Positions 53,689 through 64,000 of a stretch of 64,000 nucleotides of DNA are shown piece by piece. Where the stretch lies: assembly GCA_947623455.1 (NCBI GenBank), contig OX392536.1:33423465-33487464 (forward strand), given 5' to 3'. The notes beneath the pieces were generated by a model that saw only the letters and a list, made by a program, of their open reading frames with translations, did no database searches and was not told where the DNA came from. The position numbers were made by a program, and so were the translations under genes. Source of the DNA: Mimachlamys varia (lineage: Eukaryota > Mollusca > Bivalvia > Pectinida > Pectinidae). Positions within the stretch are counted from its first letter, which is position 1. Each line of letters starts with the position of its first letter.

Positions 53689-56600
53689 ATGATTTCCAGA
53701 ATTAAAAGTCATCTCAATCTTTTATTGGGAGTTTTCCTTCTGACCGGTGAGTAAGATCTTCATTTTTAGTTTTAAACCTGTTACATTTTTACTGTGTAAT
53801 AAATAAGTCTAACTTTGGTCAGTGATCGCGGACTTTAAAAGTCCACGAGCTTAAACAAGTACATTTTGGTGAGACAAGGTTCAGATGTATATTTCGTAAG
53901 CTTTACTAAAGGTTTAATTAGGACAAAAGAAGGAATTACGAGAAACGCATACAATACATCCATCTACCGCTTCTAGGCTTGTATTTAAACTTTCCAGTTT
54001 TTGAGACAATTTCAACTTAGTTCATAGCATGTTCTGAAGACGTAAGAAAGAACAGCGTTTTCCGGTGGAATGGGGTAAAGTCAGTATAAAACGATTGATA
54101 CGTAATCACGATCAAATACTACTGATCTAAAAAATAAAACCGTAATTTGAAGTCAAAATCGATTAAAATAGGGGCAAAATACGACATGGCGACAGTAGTA
54201 AGTAGACACACTAATGAGCCTACTCAAAAACATATCGCACAAAGATCTAAATGAGACTTTATCATAATAACAATACTCGTGTGAGCGAATGGTAAGATAT
54301 AAATATGATAAAATGTTTTTCACAGAGGATACGTATCCTCGACGTTAGAAAGTTGCGTTACGAGGAAATAAATCATGAACAAGTATTCAAAGATGTACAT
54401 GTATTACATGAATTATTCAGCTTCAAATCAATGGCTATTTTTCCAGGCCTGTGTCTTGCCCGAGAACCTGATGGACCCGAAGAGAAAAGGTGAGTTTTTA
54501 CATTGTGCAAGTGGAATTAACATTATTTTGATAGATAAATCAAAGTCGGAATTGTGTGAAATTGATTAAATGTAATTGAATTATAATCTATGTCATAATT
54601 ATCGTTGGTTATCATACAAGTGTGTCATTTTTAAACACTGTATACATGCTGTTATGATTTATAGTCATATTCCTCCTTCTTTTGTTGACTTCTCAAGCAC
54701 TTATAGAAATGCTACAACCATTTAACAGAAACAGCTGGAGCATGTAGATAAAACCTCAACATTTCAATAGTAACTGTCCTGACCTGAGACTGACTTAAAG
54801 GAAGCAAGGCCAATGAATGTTTAAGCTACATTTCAATAATACAGTTCTAGTTAATTGATAAATCAGATTGTAGATGTTACTTCGGCTTGCCATTTCAATG
54901 CTGCTGTACTCTGAAGAGGCAAACAACATCAAGAAACCGCTTCCAGCACAAACACACATGTAAACATACACAGATACATCCCAATATTTTAGACGTGTCC
55001 TTTAATGAACATAAAATCTCATAAAACTCAAAACAAGGCCAAGCCAAACCGACATGTCTGCTGTTTGGTTACAGTGCCGGTTGGGTGGTCGGTGTTGTGA
55101 TTGGTAGCATGGTGTTTCTCTGTGTCGTCATCGTCATCGTCGTCTGCTGTGTGTGTAAGAAATCGGTCAGTAAAGACATCCTGATCAGACCCGCGGAGAC
55201 TGTTGATCGTGACGCTTATGGCCTGAGTAAGTATCTCTTACCAGTTGGATTATGAAAGAAGCGCATACAATCCTCCAATATAACAAAGAAGCGCATACAA
55301 TCCTTCAATATAGCAAAGAAGTGCATACAATCCTCCAAGCGCATACAATCCTTTAATATAACAAAGAAGCGCATACTTTCCTTAAACATAACAGAGAAGT
55401 GCATAAAATCCTTCAATATATAAAAGAAGTGCATACAATCCTTCAATATAGTAAAGAAGCGCATACAATCCTTCAATATAGTAAAGAAGCGCTCACAATC
55501 CTACAATATAGCAAAGAAGTGTATACAATTATCCATGCGCATACAATCCTTCAATATAGCAAAGAAGTGTATATAATCCTTCAATATAACAGAAAAGCGC
55601 ATACACTTCTTAAATAAAACAAAGAAGCACATACAATCATTCATTATAACAAAGAAGTGATACAATCATTCAATATAACAAAGAAGCGCATACAATCCTA
55701 CAATATAGGAAAGAAGCGCATACAATCCTTCAATATAACAGAGAAGCGCATACATTCTTTAAATATAACAAAGAAGCGCATATAATCCTCCGATATAGGA
55801 AAGAAGCGCATACAATCCTTCAATATAACAAAAAAGCGCATACAATCCTCCGATATAGGAAAGAAGCGCATACAATCCTTCAATATAACAGAGAAGCGCA
55901 TACATTCTTTAAATATAACAAAGAAGCGCATATAATCCTCCAATTTAACAAAGAAGCTCATACAATCCTTAAATATAGCATAGAAGCGCATTTAATCCTC
56001 CAAGCGCATAAAATCCTTCAATATAACAAAAGAAATATTTTACGAAATGAAGTTCATCTTTCACACTTGACTCGCTTTTTGATAGTCTCTCAATATCTGA
56101 TACTAATTATTTCCTAACAAGCTACAATGTATCGTTATCAAGATTGTGATCGAAATCTGATTTTAAATGTATTTAAAGGCGTTATGGTTCATATCTGATT
56201 TAATATTTGTTGCTGTACCAAGTCATATTTTTGCATTTATTTGAGAGTAATCTTGTTATTTCTTTTTAGAATGCCTACTTGTTTTTGACACATCATTTTA
56301 AATAATAAGTGTATACTATATATGAGTTTCAAATTCTGACCTGTAAGGAATGTTGATAAGAATGCTTTACAATAATGGGAAGTTTTAATACTGTTCGTTT
56401 TCTACAGACAAAAGTGTGTTTCACGTAGAGCACATGCCACATCATCACCATCACCACCACCACCACACGCTCAACAGGGGAGTCCACTATGACCACAATG
56501 GTCATGTGATTGGTCAGGATAGTGGACATGGGAATCAAAACGGCGATCCTGGTCACGTGCAGTCCAACGGTATGACATCTAACGTCCAAATTCCTTCGAT

Positions 56601-56739
56601 TTCAGTGTCGTATCACTCACCGGAAGTCACTATGGATTATACATCGACGGCGCAAGGCGAGGCAGCACAGGAGGGACAAAGCGGTCAGACGCCTTTGTCA
56701 GATAATTCAGCTGAAACTATTTCACCTGAAAACACGTGA
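53689..56739 (+). CDS. Unrecognised small type I membrane protein with histidine-rich cytoplasmic tail
   Basis: Exons: 53689-53746, 54447-54489, 55075-55226, 56408-56739 (TGA); 585 nt, 194 residues, phases consistent. An in-frame TGA lies just before the ATG. Residues 1-25 form a signal peptide (MISRIKSHLNLLLGVFLLTG then LCLA, likely cut before REPDG). Only about 13 residues (REPDGPEEKRSAG) precede a strong transmembrane helix starting WVVGVVIGSMVFL and ending in a cysteine cluster (CCVCKK) that suggests palmitoylation. The rest, about 130 residues, would be cytoplasmic: a short basic/acidic stretch, nine consecutive histidines (after EHMP), then a Gly/His/Asn/Asp-rich segment and a Ser/Thr/Gln-rich acidic end. 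I do not recognise the family. The tiny ectodomain could mean that a further exon was missed in intron 2, where I see no convincing one. Exon 4 overlaps an open frame on the opposite strand that is most likely a shadow. Confidence 0.65.
55255..56033. repeat. 30-bp minisatellite (~25 copies) in intron 3 of the membrane-protein gene
   Basis: Unit AAGAAGCGCATACAATCCTT + CAATATAACA, with substitutions and occasional partial units (e.g. TCCAAGCGCATACAATCC). The period is a multiple of three, producing open 10-residue repeats on both strands. It lies wholly between exon 3 (ends 55226) and exon 4 (starts 56408). Confidence 0.9.
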
Positions 56740-57504
56740 CTTTCAATATTTTTGTTTCGAATAAGATCTCAAAAATCAGAAATCAGAATGTTAGCTCTGT
56801 AAAACTAAATGTTGCTAACTTACTTGAGCATATATGCGTAACTGTGTTTATACATAAATATACACCCATTCATACTTTGATGACCATGTCAATGCATCTA
56901 TATACCAGAAGTCTGCTTGTATTCAAATCGACTATAAGTGACATGACACTATGTTAATTCAGTGTAAATGATAAGTTCAATAACAATCTAAATCGTTTTA
57001 CTGAATGGCTGTTCTATGTATCGAACAGTCTTATACGATTACCTCTGTAATTAAGTTTAAAATGAATGGTGAATTGAAATTTCCTAAGTACTACTTTGAC
57101 AGAATTGTCTTAAATGTTCAATTTAATATAGAAATGTTCAAAGTTAATTCGAATGTCCTAAGTTTTCAAAACAGGATAACCCGCTTCAGCTGGTTCCAGT
57201 AAATTGTATATAAAAAGTATCAACCATATCATCGGGCAAATCATCTGCTTATGCCGTACAGAATGTGTGTATGGTGCCCTCGTGTAAAGCAAAGCAAAAA
57301 AATATTTAAATACAATATTTCATTTATATTCAGATTGGTTTTTGGTTTTTTGGAAGACGACCATGCATGTAGTTGCAAGCTTATTAAATAGTTTACTATT
57401 ATTTGTACTACATAGTACAATATGTGTATCCGTATGCATACCTCCGCTTGTAGGTTACATATATCTATGAAGCTGTCTCCTGTCACTAATATCAGCAATA
57501 TTCA

Positions 57505-57882
57505 AGATATACGGAACTTCGGGAAATTTTTCGTGATTCTAAAAAATTCTGAAAACAATCCAGTTGATAACCATGCAAAACTAAGCCTAAAACGAAGTTA
57601 ACCTGAGCGGTAACTAGCAAGAAACTCTTGACAGAAAAATCCAAAGAATTGAAAAAAAGGTCAGGTGGGGCCCACTTCAACAACAAGCCGAAGTTAGAAG
57701 ACAGTTCAAAATGGACGCGTGTTTACAAATACCGAGTTTCAACTGCTACTGTATCGGTACTGGGTAAGAATTCATCTTGAATATTGCTGAAATCAGTTAA
57801 TCTTAACTAAATCTATAAATATATAAAAAAAATATATTATGCTTGAATTTCACGTCACGTTTTGCCGAAAGTTACGTGACAA
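57505..57882. mobile_element. TIR element family M1, third copy
   Basis: Begins ATATACGGAACTTCGGGAAA and contains GAGCGGTAACTAGCAAGAAA and ATGGACGCGTGTTTACAAAT; ends GCCGAAAGTTACGTGAC. The extreme ends are eroded. Confidence 0.7.
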
Positions 57883-59105
57883 AGAATAAGACGTAATTAT
57901 ACGGGAGATGTGACTGTCCTCCCGCGATCGAATATTCCATGCATTGATTAATTATCTGTTTAAAGATAGGCTGCGTTCGCTTTCTAAACCCCCCGTTCTA
58001 CATAAAGATTTAATGTACATGTATGTGTTACTTACTGTTATTTATTTCAGTATTTTTTCAAATTTTTCATTATTTTTGTTGTTGTACCGTTCCATGGGAA
58101 TCGCTATTCTGTATACACTTTAACCGTGTATCGCTGTCATTACATTTACGTGGGAAGGTGTGTATCTAAATCATTAATATTTGTGTTATTTATTTCAATC
58201 TTCAATCATTATAATTAAGTATGCCAATCCATTTCGTTTACATTGTCGATGTCATATTTCTTTGACAAAATAAATCATGAAATTGTATATTTATGTTTGT
58301 CTTGTCTTTAAAAGTCTTTAAACTTCCTTGTATACAACTTTTTCTCAGTTGTATTGTTGAAACACTTTTTTATATCATGATTTGATATCGTGATATTTAA
58401 GAGTGATCTAACCAATTTCAATCTATTTATCGTAAAGATTGATTTTTTTAATTATAAAAAATGGGCATTTTTAGGAAAGGCCATCTTTTTATACAAAATG
58501 AGACTTTTACGTTATTTTTGAGTAACATAAATATTGCCTCTGACCACCTCGAATTAATTTTTTTATATTTTACCTAACGATATTAAGTCGTGTGTAAATA
58601 TGAACTCGACAATTAAAACATGGCGGTTGTGATACGGCTGTTTTAGTAAACATAAACTTATGAAGCGATTTGCGTCTACAGGGAATACGTGTATGAGTTA
58701 CAGGATATCTTGCGGATGACAGTTCTAGTTCCACGAGAGGAAATCATCGACTTGTAAACAAATTGTTGTTTTAAAAAATCTTATAAACGTGGGCACAATT
58801 GTTTACATTATTTTGTTGTAGACACTATGAAACAGTTATCTCCCAGAATCTTGATGCTGACAGGACCAACATTAGCTTAGTTAACGATTAACACAAAAAG
58901 TCAATAAGTGCTAGTTATTAACATCTTAACAGCTGGTGACATTATTAAAGGAAGAAAAAGGGAGCGTAACACAACAAACTAGGACAATCTATAAAACGAT
59001 ATATATGTATATAATATGTTACACATACAAGGGGGGATAATATATATAGCATACAGTACTTATATTTTGACACGGTGATTATGACATTTCAATTATAATG
59101 TCCTT

Positions 59106-59491
59106 AACGGCCCATATACGCATCTTCAGGGAATTTTTCGTGATTCTGAAAAAAACCTGAACAAAAACCCAGTTGATGACCATGCAAAAATAAGGCTGAA
59201 ACAAACCTGATCTGTAACTACCAAGAAAATCTTGACAAAATGTCAAAAGAATTAAAAATCATTTAGTGGACCACTTAAACAACAAGCCGAGGTTTAACGA
59301 CATTTCTAAATGGTTGCTTGTTTACGAATACCGAGTTTCAACTGCTGCCGTACTGATACCAACGTATAAGAATTCATCTTGAATATTGGTAATGTCAGTT
59401 AATATTAGCTAAATATATAAATATAATAAGTTATTAGCCTTGATTTTCACTTAACTTCTTTCCGAAAGTTACGTATATAATGGCTCTTTAA
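59106..59491. mobile_element. TIR element family M1, fourth and most diverged copy
   Basis: Begins CGGCCCATATACGCATCTTC and ends CGAAAGTTACGTATATAATG then GCTCTTTA. Internal blocks (AACTACCAAGAAAATCTTGA, GAATTCATCTTGAATATTG) match family M1, with more substitutions than the other copies. Confidence 0.7.
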
Positions 59492-59550
59492 GCAAGACTG
59501 ACACTGTCGCTTTATCTGTGAACCTTTTGATATCACAAGTTGAATAACTA

Positions 59551-59850
59551 GAGGTTACACAACGAGTGGTTGTTGGATATGGAATGAATTTCACTCGAGT
59601 TTATTGTCTTTTGTAACTTTAAAAAAAATAATTTACGAGAGTCAAATAAATTTCATATCTAATAACCACGAGTCGTGTGACCTGTTTCTACCACAATTCT
59701 AAGTCGGCAGTGGTAGTGTTGTTTTGAACCACGGATTACTTGCGCGAAGCACATGATGACGTCGTCAACAATCCGCACGTCGCATTGAACCACGTGGTTT
59801 CCGGACAATGTTCAACTTCTCAACCTATCAAAAGTCCGGAAAGTCATATA
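59551..59850. mobile_element. Foldback element F4: hairpin plus trailer
   Basis: Arms 59552-59599 and 59636-59683 are inverted (GTTACACAACGAGTGGTTGT against ATAACCACGAGTCGTGTGAC). The trailer contains GATGACGTCGTC and inverted AACCACG motifs. Lies just 3' of the sulfotransferase gene. Confidence 0.55.
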
Positions 59851-59999
59851 CAACTAGTGGTATATAACATATATTTATCCAACAGTCGACATGTTTATGC
59901 AATGTTCTGATAGTGGGATAACACAGGATATTGTGTTAGAAAACACGTTCACCAACACAGTCAAATTGACAATTTATTCACACTGATATGATTCGTCTG

Positions 60000-62674
60000 C
60001 TACCTTGTTTTAAACATTTTAAAATATTCCACACTATCAGTTCTTCCCTTGGTCCTGTTGGTAAAAATGTAACTTGGTCGGTCATCGTATCCGAACAGTT
60101 TGCAGTCGTGTTGAACCAGTTCCCTTAAATTGTGGAGATCATCCAATGAAACAAGACTATATGCTTCAATAACGGCTTCCATTTTCTGATACTTCACCGC
60201 TGCCTTGTCTGTTATTGTTTTAATTGCGATACCTACCGCCTCCTGGAAACGTTCCAACGACATTCCCGGTACATCGGATTCTTTAAACGGAAATTTTGCA
60301 TACTTTGGAATAATTCCCTGAGTTTGAAGACCAATCCAAGTCCGTTCCATCCCCTCATAAAACGAAACGCACTTCTCTATTCGAGATTTCATACCGAACA
60401 GTCGTTTGGAATAAAACATTGCTCTATCGTAGGCTGTCTGTGATTCAAAATCATCAAAAGTAACGTTTGTATCGTATATATTATTCCAGGCGTTAAGTAA
60501 CATTGTAAAATCACCTCTGAATGTTTCCATTTTACCAATAAAATCGTACGAGATATCGCACGGGCGGCAATGTTCACACATAGACGTAAAATGGCGGTTG
60601 GAGTGTTCCCCGGTGTGTTCGGTATATACCACAAACCTGATGAAATCTGAGAAGGACAGATTGTGACCACATTTGACATCAGTATTATGCAACATATTGG
60701 ATGCCACTTTGCCAAACGTCGTCCAAAACAACGAGTTTGGCATGAAGAACTTATCCACGTACCCCGAGACCAGCCTCCCGTAAGGCTCCCTGACGAACAG
60801 AAATTTAAACGATCTCATGATAGCACGATGCAAGTCTGTAAAACTGATGTCGGGAAGCTCAGATATCAAGGAAAGTTTTTTAGATTTGAGTTCCTCTCTA
60901 ACAAGGATATTCTTCTCTTTTGTTATGATGTCTGGCATATTGATCTTTTCAAGTCTCTTAAGAAAATTAACGATAAAGGTGGAGCCGATCTTTTCTATCC
61001 TACAGAAGAACACGTGGTGATTGCGATCGAGTAAGAAGTTGCGCTTCACGTTTGAGTCGACGCCACCTCTTATGTAAGACAGGGGATCATTGACTGATTT
61101 GCACGCCGAGGTCAAGTGTTGCTTCCTCATCTCATGGACGTCGTTGAACTTATACATCTGTATATGTTCCTTGTGAAAAATAAAATGATACATTTGATTT
61201 CATTATGATAGAAAGAAATATATATCCTATCATTTTTGAAGATGTTACATTCACTTTTTAAATGAAATTAAATATGTTGTGTGTTAAAATATATTATAAT
61301 TATGCTGTTAATACGTCCTATCATTTTTGAAGATGTTATATTCACTTTTTAAATGAAATTAAATCTGTTGTATGTTAAAATATATGATGAATTGAATTTC
61401 ATTAAATTTTGATAAAAAGCAATGATTATAACTTTTGTTTTCATTCATATGCAAAAGGAAGTAAGGCAGTTAAAATATGTAAGTACCAACATGTTTATAA
61501 ATGTCAGAAGATATTGCTTACATAGATACTTGTAATAGAGATATATATCCAGGACGTTTTCCTGAAGCCGTTATAATGCTTAAACCGAAATTTCAATTAG
61601 CAAGCCAAAATTTCAACCAGAATTGTGGTTAATAATGACAAAAACGAAAAACAAAAAGACATAAAAAAGCAAAAACAACATCAAATAAACAAACTAAACA
61701 AAACAGAATATCACAACCTGGCAAAATTACATAGATCATCCGGGAGCTTTGCTGCCAGATACTATTTCCTGATGTTTTTTACCCAGTTATATGATTTTGC
61801 CAAGCTTGAAATAAAAACTGGTTTGAGCACAAAATCAGTTCTTAAGCACAATGATGTTTCCATAAATACGTGTCCTGGTTACGTAAACATGTTATTGTAA
61901 AAAACAATGTTTAAAGGAAGAAACATTGACTATTAGTACTGTACTTACCGGCTTTTGTGATGTGGCGCTATCAGAAAGATACTGCCTCCATTTAACACTT
62001 GGAAGTAATGTTCTGATACGAAGAGATGCCATCCAATTATCTGCAAAATCAATCACCAAGCACCAGAGTTAAGCAGGGGATTATTGCATACTGCATTCCT
62101 CGTACCAGGCTTGGAGGGGGGTATGATCATGCCTTAACTAAGGGGATATCTGGATACAACACCTCTTATCAAAATCATTGATGCTGTTCTGTTGAAAGTC
62201 ATTGGTAGATTCCTAAGTTGGGGAACGGGGACGAATTCAAAGCTACGCGATACTACTTTTCTTTATATGTTAAATGCGCTTACTTACTTAAACTCACTAG
62301 CTAAATTTTATAAGCAAGCTATATTTAAGAAGATATTGATCCATTTTAAATAGCTGTACATGTGTTATTATGCATGAATACAAGACCGTTGCGAGATAAC
62401 TTTTGCAATAGGTGTGTCCGTATTAATCATACGAGTGTAATTATATAGTTTAAAATACACAAACATGGTAAAATTAATCTGCAAAAACATAATTAAATCA
62501 AAATATAATGTTTAATTTTTTTTTATAATTTTAATGAAGCATAAATCTTTATAAGGAGTTAAATGTAGTATTACCCTGATACACGTAGCATGCAGTCCCC
62601 ATCAATATGAGCACAATCGTCACCACATATCGTAGATGACGGCTACAGGCGTTCATCAGGTTCCGGAACAGCAT
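60000..62674 (-). CDS. Golgi carbohydrate sulfotransferase (Sulfotransfer_2 / CHST8-14-like)
   Basis: Transfers sulfate from PAPS to a glycan in the Golgi lumen (family knowledge). Minus-strand exons: 62674-62575, 62040-61949, 61169-60000 (TAG); 1362 nt, 453 residues, phases 1 and 0. Exon 1 encodes a short cytosolic basic N-terminus (MLFRNLMNACSRHLR) and a signal anchor (YVVTIVLILMGTACYVY), giving type II topology. Exon 2 is stem. Exon 3 contains the catalytic domain. The 5'-phosphosulfate loop is RIEKIGSTF (about residues 121-129; Lys and GST conserved) and the 3'-phosphate site is FVREPYGRLVSGY (about 189-201, Arg and Ser present), followed by the family's FIGKMETF motif. Length is within the family's range. 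The acceptor of exon 3 could alternatively be ten codons or fewer further in (ACAG before ATG), also in phase. Acceptor sugar cannot be told from sequence alone. No 5'UTR exon was resolved. Confidence 0.88.
61225..61385. repeat. Two-copy tandem repeat, ~92-bp period, in sulfotransferase intron 2
   Basis: CCTATCATTTTTGAAGATGT and ATTCACTTTTTAAATGAAAT recur at an offset of about 92 bases with few differences. Confidence 0.75.
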
Positions 62675-64000
62675 ACTGGATGGCGCCTTTGTTGAAAGTG
62701 AACGAAAAGCAGTATAGCACCACAAGCAAATAAATCTTATATAATAACCTAATTTGTTTATCAGTAATCTAAAAAATATGAAAGCATATCAAAAATTAAT
62801 CAAATTGGTTCTTTCCATATCTTTAGAAATATTTTTTTTGTAATGTTAAAATGGCATTATTTGAGATGCTTTATTTAAAACGACTGCTTACAATATTTTA
62901 CAATGGAATAAACACACGTTGGGACAGCTGGCTTACCTAATCGAATAAGCATTCAACAGGAGGTCACAGGTGTTTCGTACAAAAGGTAAAACCCTCAGCC
63001 ATGATAACATCGGATAAAATCAAATAGCTCCTATTCAAAATATATTGAATAATCACAAGCTACAGCCGGTAGTTAATGGAGATTCAAGTGTGGCGTTAGT
63101 TCGTTGTATTGCTTTCGTACACAATGTCGTTTACAATGATTAAAGTATTACAGTCAGTACTACAATAATTATATCAACGTTGCTAAGGTGGTGACGTCAT
63201 CAGAAATCACTAAATAACGTGTAGGTGTTAATTTGATGTCTATAGTTCAATATCAACCTATGTTTTTAACCAAACACCACATTAAGACAGATTGATTCAT
63301 TATCATAACCTTTTTTTATTTCAGCTGTAAAAGATCTTTCGAAACCTTTTCACTTAAGAAGTTTTAAAAGAGGAATCTATACACACACAATAGTTGATTG
63401 CAAATTAGAAATTAAATAATTGAAACAGTATAAAAACACTGCATCATCATATCGCTGTCAAAATACTAAGAAATATTTAGGTTATTTTTTCCAGTCAGAA
63501 ACTGTTTGGATTTACCGTGTCCTTTCAGGGACAAGGCCATTTGATAATTTTACCAAAGAAGTGAATGTTCCATCAGTATCGGGTTCCGATTTTTACCTCT
63601 ATAATACGTATCGTATAACACGTACAATAGTTGGATAAAACACTAACAGGGTACCTACGGAAACCAATTAATAACACAGAGTACCTGGTTATTTGTCATT
63701 TCTTTGTATTTTACAACTCATCAGAAAGAAGTTGTTTACTTGAGGAAAAATCCGAAATTCATTATTAAACATTTTGAAAGTATTTTCAAACAGGCATTCG
63801 GTTAGAGACTGTAAAATATACATCCTCGATATCCAGGGGTTACGATCACCTATGTTCTCTACAACATATTGGTGATCGTAACCCCTGGAGATCCAAGATA
63901 TAAAATATACAACTACATACAATGAGTCTTTTTCGCTAAATAAAGAACTTTCCTAATTTACCCAATTGGACACTAAATGACCTGGTGGTTTAAGCATAAA
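62675..64000. other. Upstream region of the sulfotransferase gene
   Basis: Includes a TGACGTCA site (63191-63198, in GGTGGTGACGTCATCAG) that could belong to the promoter, and the hairpin at 63829. No 5'UTR exon or further gene was identified. Confidence 0.45.
63829..63892. repeat. Short hairpin with 18-bp perfect arms
   Basis: CCAGGGGTTACGATCACC (63833-63850) and its exact complement (63871-63888), loop 20 bases. Same outer CCAGGG as the hairpin at 32162. Confidence 0.85.

Larger units (their letters stand above)
56740..59999. other. Convergent intergenic region between membrane-protein and sulfotransferase genes
   Basis: Holds two M1 copies and foldback F4. The first few hundred bases are presumably the 3'UTR of the membrane-protein gene. 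Small open frames here have no recognisable features. Confidence 0.55.

Noticed and set aside
55216..55991. Repetitive open frames (e.g. MRFFVILKDC repeats)
   Set aside because: Translation of the 30-bp minisatellite within an intron.
56329..56589. Minus-strand 86-codon frame rich in valine
   Set aside because: Complement of the histidine-rich exon 4 of the membrane-protein gene (CAC/CAT codons read as GTG/ATG).
60389..61034. Frames of 108, 123 and 67 codons within the sulfotransferase exon
   Set aside because: Other-frame and other-strand shadows of the catalytic exon.

Overview
The window looks like AT-rich, intron-rich animal nuclear DNA, most likely from a marine bivalve mollusc. The evidence is spliced genes with GT-AG introns, several tRNA-derived SINEs with the 'CCGCGGTGGCCGAGTGG ... 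GGCTGTTTATAGGACGTAAAAC' architecture that I associate with bivalves, many small foldback/MITE-like elements, and short hairpins. Nothing prokaryotic is visible. The phylum assignment is inference; the eukaryotic assignment is secure.

Four protein-coding genes can be built exon by exon with matching intron phases. (1) A SPEF1/CLAMP-like gene on + occupies 9363-24725; its first exon must lie upstream of the window. (2) A second, complete SPEF1-like gene on + occupies 32596-47416, with seven exons and 263 residues. It has a plausible ciliary promoter (ETS, ZNF143-like and RFX X-box motifs at 32234-32303) and a second, alternative coiled-coil last exon at 49361-49480. (3) A small single-pass membrane protein on + occupies 53689-56739. 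It has a signal peptide, a roughly 13-residue ectodomain, one TM segment and a histidine-rich tail; I do not recognise the family. (4) A Golgi carbohydrate sulfotransferase (Sulfotransfer_2 type) on - occupies 60000-62674, with three exons and 453 residues. A C2H2-like single-exon ORF (28404-28622, -) is possible but uncertain.

The rest is intron and intergenic DNA rich in mobile elements: three copies of one tRNA-SINE family and one of another, a 5'-truncated LINE with a 13-bp target duplication inserted inside a foldback element, a pogo/Tc1-like and a hAT-like non-autonomous DNA transposon, a four-copy TIR element family (about 380 bp), long-TIR foldback elements, a tandem 0.55-kb duplication embedded in a palindromic AT satellite (27.6-30.06 kb), and two coding-phase minisatellites (33 bp and 30 bp). 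Several foldback elements carry the TGACGTCA (CRE/ATF) palindrome.

The two SPEF1-like genes are tandem paralogs in the same orientation. Exon 2 has the same length and phases in both, and the last-intron phase is also the same. Their linkers have diverged, and exon duplication has occurred independently in each: an internal linker exon in copy 1 and the terminal coiled-coil exon in copy 2.
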